Shown: positions 46,155-57,408 of the stretch, piece by piece
Numbering within the stretch: the stretch's first letter is position 1
How the letters are laid out: each line of letters starts with the position of its first letter
DNA from: Allium sativum
Lineage: Eukaryota; Streptophyta; Magnoliopsida; Asparagales; Amaryllidaceae
Assembly (NCBI GenBank): GCA_030737875.1
Contig: CM060922.1
Coordinates: 303,481,456-303,545,455, forward strand
Reading direction: 5' to 3'
DNA length: 64,000 nt
Notes under the pieces: model-generated
Told to the model about the DNA's origin: nothing
Seen by the model: the letters and a program-made list of their open reading frames with translations, nothing else
Databases searched by the model: none
Made by a program: the position numbers and the translations under genes

Positions 46155-47420
46155 TCATGTCAAATAGTGCCGCAAATGCTGGGCATTCCACACTCTAGGG
46201 ATTTCAATTCCATCCACGGTCGTTAGCTCGAAGGATCCATTATCAAGCCTCTGTAGGATGGCATAGGGTCCTTCCCACTTTTGTCACAAATGCACTAGGG
46301 TGGAAAGGCACGCTTTAGAACCAAGTCTCCGGGTTCAAAGTTTCGAGCTCGGACTCTTTTGTTGTAATACCGAGCAACTTGCTGCTTGTGCCTCAAGGCA
46401 CGTAGGTCCGCTTCGTCTCTCTTTTCCTCTACCATATCCAGGGATTCGAGAAGCAGCTTGTTATTAGTCATTGGGTCGTAATAAGTAACCCTGTGGGACG
46501 GTACTTCTAGCTCTACCGGGATGACTGCTTCCGACCTGAAAACAAGGGAGAATGGAGTATGACCGGTAACTGATTTGAAAGTTGTTCGGTAGGCCCACAG
46601 AGCCAAAGGTAGCTCATCGACTCACATGGACTTGGCGTGCTTCAGTCGCTTCTTCAAAATTGACTTGATTACTTTGTTTGCCGCTTCTACCTGCCCATTT
46701 GACTGTGGGTGTGCCACAGCTGTGAACCACTTCTTGACATGGTATCTTTGACAAAAATCTCGAAACTCAGAGCTGTCGAATTGGGTTCCATTATCAGTTA
46801 TGAAAACTTTCGGGATTCCAAACCGACATATGATTTTTCTCACGATGAAGTCGAACACCTTCTTGGTTGAAATCGTTGTCAACGCTTCTGCTTCAACCCA
46901 TTTTGTAAAGTAATCAATGGCCACTATAGCAAACTTTGCTCCACCCTTCGCTAGGGGGAGACTTCCGATGATATCGACTGCCCACACTGCGAAAGGCCAC
47001 GGACTCAACATTGTCTTTAATTGGTTAGGAGGTGCCCTGGAGACCTTTGAGAATTACTGGCATGCATCGCAGTGTCAAGCATACTTAGCTGCATCCTTAT
47101 TTACAGTGGGCCAAAAATATCCATATTGTAGTATCTTCTTTGCTATTGTTTGTCCTCCAGTGTGGTCGCCGCATTCTCCTTCGTGAACTTCTTTTAATAC
47201 CCTTTCTATATCGTCATGGGCTATACACCGAAGGAGCGACATCGAGAACCCTTGCCGGTATAGAACTTCACCTTGCATAACATATCGCGAAGCTTTCCGA
47301 ATCACGGCACGTCTTTCATTCTTCTTGGTTGGGAGTGTCCCATTAACTAGGAAATCCTTCAAGGGTGTCATCCATGACTCCCTTTCTGGCTCAGTCTCCA
47401 GCAGGATCAATTTCCGTCTG
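46155..47420 (-). pseudogene. Tat integrase
   Basis: N-terminal zinc-binding part at 47410-47040 (HEGECGDHTGG, then CDACQ-type segment after a stop), catalytic core at 47011-46622 with all three expected acidic residues visible (VDIIGSLP, FITDNGTQFDS, SNGQVEAANK), and C-terminal part at 46606-46155 (LWAYRTTFKSVTGHTPFSLV, NFEPGDLVLKRAF, WEGPYAILQRLDNGSFEL, ending HLRHYLT-stop). It would insert element cDNA into the genome. Broken by stops near 47074, 47012 and 46621 and by a frameshift at about 46290. Confidence 0.85.
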
Positions 47421-47551
47421 AACGATGCTTGGAGTCTGAAGTGTCTCTACCGGACCATCTCCGTGTCCTCGGGCTTATCAAAACTAGCCATTTTGGTTAG
47501 CTTATCGACCCTCTGATTCTCCGATCGAGGGATGTGTATAATGCTATAATG

Positions 47552-47850
47552 TTATAAGCAAATCAGTATTTCCTTTGCTTTCTTTAGATATGATACCAGT
47601 CTCGGCCCTTTAGCTTGGAATTCCCCATTGACCTGAATCACAACTATCTTCGAATCACAGAAGATACCCAACTTTGTTATTTCCAACTCATTGGCAAGCC
47701 TAGTCCCGACAATCAGGGCTTCATATTCCGAATCGTTATTTGTGGCGTGGAACTGCAACCTCAGAGCATAATATATTGATCGTTTTTTGGGGGTTTCCAA
47801 TACAATTCCTGCACCTGATCTTTTATCATTCCTGGCTCCATTGGTATATA
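47552..47850 (-). pseudogene. Second (Tat-type) RNase H domain
   Basis: Reads LYTNGARNDKRSGAGIVLE, ATNNDSEYEALIVGTRLANE, then GIFCDSKIVVIQVNGEF. This is the additional RNase H found between the usual RNase H and integrase in Tat elements. The first catalytic Asp of the LYxDGA motif is Asn here, so the domain is probably inactive even apart from the upstream stop at about 47858. Confidence 0.75.
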
Positions 47851-47854
47851 GTCT

Positions 47855-48487
47855 TCACGCTTTAGGGTCAAGGAGTTGTTTTGGGGTATAAATTACTTCA
47901 CTCACTTCATTATCTTCAGGAATGGTAAATTTTGCTATAAAGTCTGCCAGTACTTGCCCCCTTATCGATCTTCGGGGCTGAAAGTTCAGGTCAAATTGAC
48001 TCGATTCAATATTCCATTTTAATAGCCTTCCCAACGCCTCGGGTTTTTGCAATACTTGTCTCAGTGGATGATCCGTATATACTGTAATGGGATGAGCCTG
48101 AAAATAGTGACGAAGCTTCCTTGACGCGATCAACAGGCTATATTCAAGCTGTTCTATCTTCGGATAATTTCGCTCTACGGCCGCTAACTTCTTGCTTATG
48201 TAATACACGGGCCTCCGAACTTTATCCTCTTCTCTAACCAAGGTTGAACTTATGGAGTGGGACGATACTGCCAAGTATACAAACAAATCCTCATGATCCA
48301 CTGGCTTAGACAGTATTGGGGTTTTTTCCAAATGATCCAATAGGTTTTGAAACGCTTCCACATAATCAGGAGTCCATCTAAAGTTGCGCTTGCATCGCTT
48401 GATCAGATCGAAGAACGGGATGCATTTATCTCTAGCTTTGGAGATGAATCTACTCAATGCAGCTACTTTTCCAGCGATACTCTGCAC
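47855..48487 (-). pseudogene. Tat RNase H (connected to reverse transcriptase)
   Basis: 210 open residues: RT thumb/connection (KVAALSRFISKARDKCIPFF, FRWTPDYVEAFQNL) then the RNase H fold (YISKKLAAVERNYPKIEQL, LRHYFQAHPITVYTDHPLRQ, LLKWNIESSQFDLNFQPR, VLADFIAKF). Removes RNA from the cDNA hybrid in the virus-like particle. One of the best-preserved stretches of the element. Confidence 0.85.
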
Positions 48488-49330
48488 ATCTTTGATTTGC
48501 CTTGGTTCCTGAATGTTTCAGATTGCTGTAATCTGATCTGGATTGATCTCAATTCCACGCGAACTAACAATGAAACCTAAAAACCTTTTAGAAGAAACTC
48601 CAAACGAACACTTCAAAGGGTTGAGCTTCATTCCATATCGTTTGAGTATATTGAACATTTCAGCTAGATCAGCAGTGTGATTCATTGACTGTCTAGACTT
48701 TACTAGCATATCGTTTACGTAAACCTCCATCGTCTTCCCGACCTAGTTATAAAACATTCTGTTTACCAGCCTTTGGTAAGTCGCTCTGGCGTCCTTTAGG
48801 CCGAAAGGCATCACCACGTAATAGTATAATCCCAAATCTATGATAAAGCTGGTATGTTCTTGATCCGAAACATGCATGGGAATTTGGTTATATCCAGAAT
48901 AAGATTCCATAAAGGAGAGGAGCTCGTGACCTGCTGTTGATTCCACCAATTGGTCAATTCTGGGAAGTGGAAAGTTAACCTTCGGGCAAGCCTTGTTCAA
49001 GTCTGAGAAATCGATACATGTACGCCATTTTCTGTTGGCCTTTTTTTTTCAAAACCGGGTTTGAAATCCAATCCGGGTAAGTCGATTCTCTGAAAAACCC
49101 GTTGCTCCTCAACTTCTCAACTTCTTCTTTTAAGGTAACTGACCTCTCTGGCCTAGCATTCGCCTTTTCTGCTTGACGGGTGGATGTTTCAGATTAATAC
49201 TCAGTGAATGATGCATGGTTGATGGAGATATGCCACACATATTAGCGTGAGTCCAGGCAAATGCATCCAGGTTAGCCTTCAGAAAGTTGGTCAGTTCCTT
49301 TGCACGAATAGGGTCCAACTAGGACCCGAT
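48488..49330 (-). pseudogene. Tat reverse transcriptase
   Basis: N-terminal segment at 49318-49130 (FLKANLDAFAWTHANMCGIS), fingers and palm at 49000-48743 (KVNFPLPRIDQLVESTAGHELLSFMESYSGYNQI, YYYVVMPFGLKDARATYQRL), and active-site part at 48730-48518 (VYVNDMLVKS, LNPLKCSFGVSSKRFLGFIV). The catalytic YVDD reads YVND, so the first metal-binding Asp is lost. Stops near 48742 and 49127 and a frame change around 49050 (a T8 run on the plus strand) also break it. Confidence 0.85.
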
Positions 49331-49483
49331 CTTTAAGACCTTCCTTAGGTCATTATCATCGATCGGAACGTCCTCAGCTGTTTTGTTAGGAGTCTCCATT
49401 CTGCCCCCGGGTTCCTCATCCTCTTTGGGATCTATATCCTGGGGTAGTTCCTTTGGCGGCTCCCTTGGAACTGTCTTTAATTG

Positions 49484-50160
49484 CTATGCTGTATTCTCCT
49501 TTGCGGGCGGAGAAGTATCCTTTGGGTCGATATTTAATCCCTTGAGTAACAATTTCAATTTTGCTATATAGCAAGATCTACCTACGACTTGATTGCCCCT
49601 AATTACTCCCACTCCCGCATTTGTTGGGAATTTTAACAATAGGCACCAGGGCGCAATACAGTCCCTGAATTCTGCTAGGGCCGATCGGCCCAGGAAAGCG
49701 TTATAAGGTGACTCAATGTCCAACACTACAAATGTAAGGATTCTCACTCTCCAGCGATCTCCCTCTCCCAGAGTGACTAGCAAATCTACATATCTAATCG
49801 GGGAAGTGGAGGCTCCGGTGAAACCATGTATCCATCCATCACAGAGCTTCAAATCTTTCGATTCCAATTACATCTGATCAAATGCTTTTTTGAAGAGTAT
49901 ATTTACCAAATTTCCATTATCCACCAAAACTTTATGAACAACTACAGGGCCAATATTTTTGGTGATCACCAGAGGGTCCTCCGTGGGGGAATGAATTCCA
50001 ATGTTATCTCTATCGCGAAAGACGACATCATCGGACATAGTTTTTTGTTGTTTCACCGGGGCTACAACTACAGGATTAGTGCACTCCCCTACTTCAAGGT
50101 GTTTGGCTGCATTTACATATTGATCTATTGCCCTAAAGCTGTGTCCAACAGGATGAGTCC
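49484..50160 (-). pseudogene. Tat protease and flanking Gag-Pol linker
   Basis: Active-site-like phrase VHKVLVDNGNLVNILF at about 49910-49950, then LVTLGEGDRWRVRILTFVVLD and YNAFLGRSALAEF (49867-49640), matching the retropepsin region of plant gypsy elements where VDxGS is usual. It would cleave Gag-Pol. Split by a stop at 49868. Confidence 0.75.
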
Positions 50161-50165
50161 TCCTA

Positions 50166-52087
50166 CTATAGAGTTAATGACAATGTTCTTTCCTTTTTGT
50201 TGAGCGGTAGGTCTGGTGGCAGGTTGATTCTGATTTGGGGGTTGTCCAGCTTGCCCCTATCTCTCGGCGTAATCTTATACTCGTCCAACTTTCCCTCATG
50301 AAGTAACTTCTCAACAACATCCCTCAAATGTCGGCATTCATTGGTGGAGTGTCCGTGGGTTTGATGGAAAAGACAGAACATCCCCGACTCTCGTTCTTTC
50401 TCTATAGAATCCCTAGGTGGGGGCCTCTTATACTGGAAGACGTTGTAAGTATCCATAAAGATATTTTCTAAGGTATCATTTAATGGGGTGAAATTCTCGA
50501 ATGGCTAGTATCGAGGCCTCTTCTGTGAGTTATTTCCTTGATTTCTCCTTTTATTACCGTTCCAAGATTGACGGTCATTGCCCTGGTTTTTATCCGCTAC
50601 GTTCACTTCCACTTTCCAGTGCTGTCCCCAGTTTTTTTAATAGCCATATTACTCTGTATATCTTCCTTGTCAGAGGCCTTCCTCTTTCGGTTGGCGTACA
50701 TTTCTTCTTGATGCAGGCGGATGTTGGCTTTTTCATAGAATATTCCCCTGGTTGGCGGTGACTTGCCGACCAAGTATTTTCCAAACTCAGTATCCTTATC
50801 CACTCCGTCGATCAAGGCCATCAAGATAGTTTGTTCATGGGGATCTCTATCCTCCGTGACTTCTAAATTAAAGCGATCTAGATAGGACCTCAAAGATTCG
50901 TCCGAACGTTGCTTAAAGAGGGATAATTCGATGACATTCTTAGATCTCTAAGTATGCAGCCGGAACTGATTCACGAACTCTTCACTTAATTCCCTAAAAC
51001 TGGAGATGGATCACGCTAGCAAACGAGTAAACCACATTAATGTTGTATCCTCTAGAAATATCGGGAATGCCTTACACTTTACAACGTCGGAGGAGGCAGC
51101 TACATTCATGACCATGAATATCTCATTAGGTGCTGGACTGGATCTGCCCTTCCTGCATAACGGTTCATAGATGGCATGTTAAATTTCCTTGGGAATCGAA
51201 CTTCTAATATGTCATCTGTGAAGGGCGTATGGCTGCGGCCTATATCCTAATCTTCATTCCTTTGTCCGCGACTTTCTACCATCACTTGTCTGATCATGAC
51301 TTCGACATCTGCATGGGTCAGGGTAGATTCAGGATCAGCACTTCTTGCCCTACAGGCCCCTTCAGCATTTCTTTTGACGTGCTGTTGTAAAGTCTGGGGC
51401 CTGAGCAGAACTCACTTGCCCCCTATTGTCGCGGTCAATCATGCGACGAGCTGGAGGAATAGGTTGATTCTGAGCAGGGTCAACGATGTCTCCATTCCTA
51501 GGTGGTAGAGCGGGCTCATTTAAGTTACGATTATTAGTTCCCTGATTAAGCGCCTCTTCTTCTCGAGAAGGAAGTGACCCAAATCGAAGCTGCTCTATGT
51601 TCTCAGCCCTTTCTAATGGGGGCCATCGCTGGTTCCTTCGAGGCTCTTCGAACGAGGATGAGTATTCTGCGATAAAAAAGTGAGCTGGCAAAGGTGACAC
51701 TTGTCTATGGATATCATCAATCCATTTATCCAAGGCAGTGATATTCTGTTGCAACAAGGAGCTTTCTTGTCTTTGTGCTACCAACTCATCATTTGTCCTA
51801 TCCAGCATTTCAATGATGCGAGAGAGATCTCCTTCAGTACCTGGGGCAGAGGGGTTGAACTGGTCATCAACATCCTCTCTTATACGCAAGGAACCCGAGC
51901 CAGGTCGAGCAGAAGTACCAGCACGAGCGGAACGAGCCATAATTTTCTTTTTAGGTTGAGTAACAGTCTGATTATCATTTCGGGTAGTGGTCGCCCTACG
52001 CTGATGGCTTGTGGTACCCTCTTGGCGTCGGCTCGTGGTGGTCCCCTGAGGTTGGATCGTGGTAATGCTAGTAGGGGATGGCGGCAT
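50166..52087 (-). pseudogene. Tat gag (full unit)
   Basis: Start MPPSPTSITT at 52087. A 241-residue N-terminal frame with coiled coil (DLSRIIEMLDRTNDELVAQRQ) ends at 51362 after a one-base change; capsid pieces follow with stops around 51150-50900, then LRSYLDRFNLEVTEDRDPHE (50893-50830) and LIDGVDKDTEFGKYLVGKSP. At 50456-50166 is the nucleic-acid-binding finger FCLFHQTHGHSTNECRHL, a Cys-His-His-Cys pattern typical of Tat Gag. Gag forms the particle. Compared with 27587-28755, the capsid core is more damaged. Confidence 0.8.
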
Positions 52088-52413
52088 TGTCTTGGGATCG
52101 GGTCGTTACACCCTTAGCCACTTGAGTCATGTTACTACCACTGGGTCGGGTCGCCCCCTCCTCACCACGATCCGGAGAGTCCACGTCGACCTACTCTTGA
52201 ACGCTATCTTCGTTAGCTTCATTTATAGCTTCGCTGGCTTGCAAAGCTTGCGCATCCTTGGATTTCTTTCCAGCCATAATACTTTGAGTTTGCTGAGTTC
52301 TTCAAAAATCAAAATAGTGAAGATTCGGACTATCTTTTTCGGATTTGAGTATCCAAACAGTAGAGAGATAACCCGATATGCTGAGACTTCAATTCTCAGT
52401 GAAAGCACCAAAA
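52088..52413 (-). other. Tat leader and primer-binding region (full unit)
   Basis: Minus strand after the LTR reads TTTTGGTGCTTTCACTGAG; the other unit has TTGGCGC at this place, so the C of the likely TGGCGC primer match has mutated. Confidence 0.5.
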
Positions 52414-53103
52414 TGTTAGATCCAAAAATGGCTCTAAAACCTAAATTGTCTTAGTATGCAAAGATTAATATCTAGAATTGCGAGGAAAACACAGAAAACG
52501 CACAAGATTTATAGTGGTTCGGCGTTAACGAGCCCACGTCCACTTTATATCTATGATTATATGTAAGATTCAAGTACATCCAATGATTTCTCTCTCAATC
52601 TCACTTTTATAATGGTGATTCACTCAATAATTTCGAGCTAAGACTGATAAGAAATAATAGAATAGCAGCAATGGTGGAAACAACACTCCAAACTGCCAAA
52701 AAGAACCTTAAAAATGCCAAATGCTAGGCTATTTATAGGTGATATTTACAGGTGGATCGTGGTCATACATGGCACAAATCCCGATGATCTCGGACTGGTT
52801 CGTGGGTAGATGGAGAAATAGTCAAAATGGCCGTTATGTACAGATGTCATGAGATCCGGGCCTTTCGGGTCGTGGTAGACTAGTTCGTTGCCTTCATTTT
52901 CTAGCCACACGGATCAGGTCGTGGAGCTCTTGAGAGGACAGATCGGGTCGCTAAAGGTTGTCACGATCGGGGTTCGTGATAGGTGACCACGAGTCGAAAG
53001 TAATGTGGTGGCCACGATCGGGTTTTATGGGGTTTTGGCGTGGGAGGCTTCATATTATCTTTGTGTGTGAACCTTGGTGGCTTGGTCCAAAAACTAGCCA
53101 ACA
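52414..53103 (-). repeat. Tat LTR 1 (5' LTR of the full unit)
   Basis: 690 bp, TGTTAGATCC...TAGCCAACA, matched by 29082-29762. TATA box at 52729-52739. Outer flank ACAAC (53104-53108) is the partner of GAAAC (27565-27569). Confidence 0.9.
52729..52739 (-). promoter_or_regulatory. TATA box of Tat LTR 1
   Basis: CCTATAAATAG on the minus strand, driving the genomic transcript leftward. Confidence 0.6.
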
Positions 53104-53108
53104 ACAAC

Positions 53109-54104
53109 ATTATTCACGCAAGTGGCTATTTAATTTACAGAGCATTTAAAAGGGGAAATTTCATTCAAGAATCAGTCACGCAAGTAAATCAAAGCAGCAA
53201 AAGGGGCAACACAAAACCAGGCCAAGACATTTATCAAAATCAGAGGAATAATAGGATTTTCTAATCCTATTTAAGCACCACTTCATCACAGGCATTAGGG
53301 ATCGAATCCAATAACAACAATTCCAAGAATAAAGTAATTTCAGAAAAACTCACAATCTTTTACGAATTCCATCAGCTCCAAATCGACCGAGCAAGCAATA
53401 CAGAGCATCGAAGAAATCATAGAAGTCATAGCATCTTCCTTAGCAATTGCGATTGGGTTTAGAGCATCAGAGAAAAACCCTAGGTTTAGTAGTCGTGCCA
53501 TTTCTGTTACTCAGAGTAATCGGGACAACGTTTTCATGGGTGCAACATTTAAATATGGGCTGACCAAGTTATCAATGGACTTAAGTGTTTTAATTAAAAA
53601 GGGAATGACCCTTCCTTTTAACTTCTAGGGTTTAGATTTTGATATTTTTCATTTTTTCTTTATGTTTTATTATTTTTAATTTGTGTTATAAACTAATTCG
53701 AACAGTTTCTAGGTCTGTAAAATCTAGGAAACCAGTTTGGGTGTTAAATGGCAGTTTACTAGAGTCTGTAAAACCTAGAGGTTACTGGTTACGGGGTTGT
53801 AATCAGGGGAAATCTGATCTAGGGGGTTAGATCAGTCTATGGTTTTGAGCGTAGGGTTAGTACAGGAGTAGGGGAGTGCGAGTTTACATGGTCTTGTAAG
53901 CGGGATCTGTTCTATTACCTAGTAGAAACCTTAGGAATGCAGCAATAGGCAGGATTTTGCCGAAGCTGGGTATATCTTGTGTCATTTGTTTTTCTGCATT
54001 TATTTTCTGCTACATTCTGTGATCTGATATTTCTTTATACCTCGCTTAATTTTCAATTAACCCTATTCACCCCCCCCCCCACTAGGGTTAATCTAGATCC
54101 AACA
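53109..54104 (+). repeat. 3' LTR of the copia element, second part
   Basis: Matches 20015-21009 of the 5' LTR and ends GATCCAACA, then the target duplication AAATT (54105-54109). A C-run at 54070-54080 is longer than in the 5' LTR. Confidence 0.9.
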
Positions 54105-54109
54105 AAATT

Positions 54110-54800
54110 AACACAGCCACTTTAAACATCATATTCCCTGGTTTGCAGTAAGTTTCAACAAGCACACCAACTCAGTTAAACCCATTTTCAGCATGCCGAT
54201 GATTTGACCTTTTTTATAAGAAGAAAAGAGACAATAAAATCAAAAGGAAAAAAGGTCGAACCTCTTTGGTCGTAGTTGTTTTGGTTTAGAGTTGCGCGGT
54301 TTTAGGTGGAGGTACTAGGCGGTAGGGACCTCAGATCCGGAGCATGCTACCCAGGAGGACTTCAGTTCTTGTTTGTGCGTGGAGGAGGATGGCCAACGGT
54401 GGTCGTGAATTCAGGTGATGTGGATATCGATTTTTGGGCTGCGGTAGAGTATAGGCAAAGTGATTTGGGTCAATGGATTTTGGAATCCCTAAATAGAATT
54501 CGTATGCTTGGCTTGGAGCTTTAGGCTTGCTGTGGGGATGATGCTCACGTGAGGCGAGGGCATGATGGGAAGGTAATAGGGGTTCGAGATTGGAAAGGGG
54601 AGAATACGATGTAAGAGTAGAGGCTGACATGGATTGGATTTTTTTGTTTGAAAGTTCAAAAGGGAAGGAAGAAGGTAAAAAAGAAATGTAGATGAATGAG
54701 GGAAAAGGGAAAGTGGTAACATGCCTTATTTTCTTCGTTGATTTCGAGAACAAAGCTGCACGCATTAAGCATGTAAAATAAAATTATAACAAAGGTCTTT
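54110..54800. other. GC-richer island of unknown nature
   Basis: Continuous with 17803 before the copia insertion. Between about 54290 and 54620 the base composition is clearly richer in G and C than the surroundings, and there are overlapping frames on both strands (54306-54524 +, 54331-54765 -). The minus frame starts with a Ser/Pro/Leu-rich stretch. I recognise no domain on either strand; it may be the relic of a gene end or of another element. Confidence 0.35.
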
Positions 54801-56556
54801 AACAAGAAAATATATACACAAATTAAATTATTTTCTTTTTATATGTACAAAAGGTTCAATCTAAATATACATACATGTATACATACTCAAAGATACAAAC
54901 AAAGACACACAAACAAATACTGTAAATTTTTACGCAATTTAGACCAAAAAATATTTATTTCTGACAAAAAAGTTTGAATTTTGCAAAATAAAATACCGTT
55001 ATTTTTAGAATATCTAGTGTTTTTAATTCAGATTCGTCCAAATTCTGTCAAATTTTTTATTTTAATGCTTTGTTAAAAGTTTAACTAAATTAATGCAAAT
55101 GGAACAAATTTGTGTATTTCACTACGAATTTTATTCATTTACTATGTCATTTTAAATGTATCTCAAATATTAAATTTTGTAATTAAGTTAAAAAAATTCA
55201 TGTTAATGCTAATTAAGATGTATTGGTTATTGCTACCACAAATCAATCGTATAAATCATTTTAAATGGAAAACTTAGACATTTTCAATATTTAATTACTT
55301 AGATCACTTCTATAATATATTCAAATTTATTGAAAATTAATGTTGTATAAATTATCTTCACGTTTTGTTTCAATAAATAAATTCTAATTTACTTATTGCT
55401 TTGGATTCTTATTTTCAAATAACCATATAATTTCACGTTTATAATTGAAAATCCAATCTGCGTCTGCGACGTAAGTTAAGATTTTTATTTCCTAACTCAA
55501 ATTCTACTTATAAACATCCATTAAAACATTAAATATTAATTAAGTTTGTAAGCTTTAATTTATTAAGTCATCAAAAGCGTTGTCTTCTCATCTCAAATTT
55601 TTGTAAAGAGCTATGAAGCTCTGTTGTATCTTCTTTTATACTATTTTTCTATACTGTAAAATAAAATAATTATATTTATACATAGAAATTTGATAAGAAT
55701 AAAAATCGAATATAAAAAGAAGAGAAGCAAATAAACACCATGCAAGAACAAGATAACTTATATTTATTTATATTTTATTACCGTCAAACCGTAAATCTCT
55801 TCTAAAATCATAAATTCTCGTATATACACACACTCTCTCTCTTTATATATTTCTAGGATTAAAAATAAAATGAAGTTAAACCAAAGGCTTTACTTCAAAT
55901 CTAGAGATTTTGGAACTCTTTTAAAAGGTGAGTGGTTGTTTATGACACTAAAATCTATTTCATTGGCATTTATTTGACTTTTATGCCTAAATCAAGTAAA
56001 ATATGTGAATTATGTATTAAATTTGAATGTAGTAAAAATTGCTTATATTTTCTTGCTCATGAATCTTGGAGATTAGATTCGAAATGTTGTGTACACCCTT
56101 ATTTGAATACCATCCAATGATTATAAAAGTAATATGTTGATTGAGTAATTATTTTTATATCATATTTATCAGTATGGATTGTAAAATATTCGTGTGATCT
56201 TGATTATTACCGCAATTATGATGAATTATGGATTTTCCATACATTTATATATGAAAAGAACATCTACTTGATTTGTATAAAAACAATATTTCAAAGTTTA
56301 CTGGAAAACGAAACAATTGAATTACAAGGAACACATGCAAATAAGGAGGAAGGCATATATAAAGTGTAGATTTACCCTCCATAGCTTACACTATCCATTC
56401 CAATAAGAAAGTGAATAACCATTTCTTGTTATTTTTGAAAAAAGAAAATATTTCCTTTTATTGTGAGACCAACCTTTTGTCTCGACTAATTTGTAGAAAT
56501 CACAATTAAGAATCTTCCAAGAAATATACTTTCAACAAACTAAATATTGAAAGAAT
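54801..56556. other. AT-rich DNA, nothing recognised
   Basis: Long AT-rich stretch without coding signs, RNA genes or clear repeats. A 62-codon frame (55932-56120) has no recognisable feature. Confidence 0.5.
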
Positions 56557-56913
56557 TGTAACACCCAGAATTTTAATGTTAGTTATTTTAGTTAAGTAGT
56601 TATGTTTAAAACATAGAATTTGTGGAAATGATGGAATTTAATCATGAAACTTACACCATTACGTTCATGGCGAAATTTTGAGCAACTTTCATACTCGGAG
56701 TTTCACAACGAACTCCATATGAAGAAGTTACGTACGAAATGAGAATGAAAGAAAATATTAAATAAGCAACCTAAATAATATATAACGGGTAGAACCTATG
56801 AGTCGACCAACTCATAAAGAGTGGTCGATCGGGTGGTCGACTCCTTGATAGAGGGCGATCAATCGAGTGGTTGACCCCTCGACAGGGGTGGTCGACCTGC
56901 TTGGGTGCACTGA
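56557..56913 (+). mobile_element. 5' piece of a Tekay/Del-like LTR
   Basis: Starts TGTAACACCCAG, carries TTCATGGCGAAATTTTGAGC and CTCCATATGAAGAAGTTACG blocks found near the start of this LTR class, and ends in a GTCGAC cluster (56812-56897, three hexamers). Cut at 56913 by the start of the next LTR. Confidence 0.65.
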
Positions 56914-57245
56914 TGTATCACCCCGTAAAATATACTCTAAATAAATGTAGATGATTGAATTAAAATCAAAAATAACAATTAGAAAAATATACTAATGGGA
57001 TGAAAATACAAATATTCAATATTTGAGAATTGGGCCAAGAAAGTATTACCATTGTATTCGTGGTGAGATTCAAGCCCGTTTTCATATTTTATTTATTGAA
57101 AATGGAGTTCGTACGAAAAGCTACAAATAAAACAAGTTGTACAAAAACAATATATACACACAACATTTGTAATTTTTGTAAATATAAATCTGGAGCAAAA
57201 ATAAATACCTATGGCATAATTGAATATTCCTTTTGGATTTTTTAT
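56914..57245 (+). mobile_element. Start of another gypsy LTR, first part
   Basis: TGTATCACCCCGTAAAATAT resembles TGTAACACCCCGTA-type starts and has TTGTATTCGTGGTGAGATTC and GGAGTTCGTACGAAAAGC in the expected places. Interrupted by the LINE; continues at 62382. Confidence 0.6.
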
Positions 57246-57408
57246 TTTTTAAAATGGGATTTTTTTTATTTCGAAGCCTAAAAACCACCTCGACACATAC
57301 TGATACAACCCGTTTACAATACACGGACAAAATATAATACATCCAAATCGTTACTTTCCCCAATACATTATCAGAAAAAGGCAAACGTAAAATTAGGGCA
57401 TTGCGAAG

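Larger units (their letters stand above)
27570..53103 (-). mobile_element. Tat-lineage Ty3/gypsy element, remnant of a tandem dimer
   Basis: Reading on the minus strand: LTR (53103-52414), leader, gag, protease, reverse transcriptase, RNase H, second RNase H, integrase, an opposite-strand extra gene, polypurine tract, LTR (29762-29082), a second leader and partial gag (29081-27587), then a 17-bp LTR tip (27586-27570). The order with a second RNase H before integrase and an antisense ORF between integrase and the 3' LTR is that known for the Tat/Retand group. A diverged 5-bp duplication (GAAAC/ACAAC; empty site GCAAC) flanks the whole, so the dimer was one insertion or formed in place. Its aORF is interrupted by the Tekay-type element 33788-44173. 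Confidence 0.85.
17804..54104 (+). mobile_element. Ty1/copia element, SIRE/Maximus-like, with nested insertions
   Basis: Outermost layer of the nest. LTR ends TGTTG...CCAACA, a primer-binding site (TGGTATCAGAGC) after the 5' LTR, a polypurine tract before the 3' LTR, and a perfect 5-bp target duplication AAATT (17799-17803 and 54105-54109). The interior (21010-25386) has only a decayed gag and no protease, integrase, reverse transcriptase or RNase H. The LTRs are unusually long at about 3.2 kb. The 3' LTR is split by a Tat element at 27570-53103. The SIRE/Maximus label rests on the gag style (WVPKG linker), a GATAACAAAAGAGGGAG phrase near the 3' end of the interior and the Met primer site; it is an inference. 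Confidence 0.85.

Noticed and set aside
54331..54765. 144-codon minus-strand frame as a host gene
   Set aside because: Ser/Pro/Leu-rich, no domain recognised, overlaps another frame on the plus strand; kept only as a compositional island.
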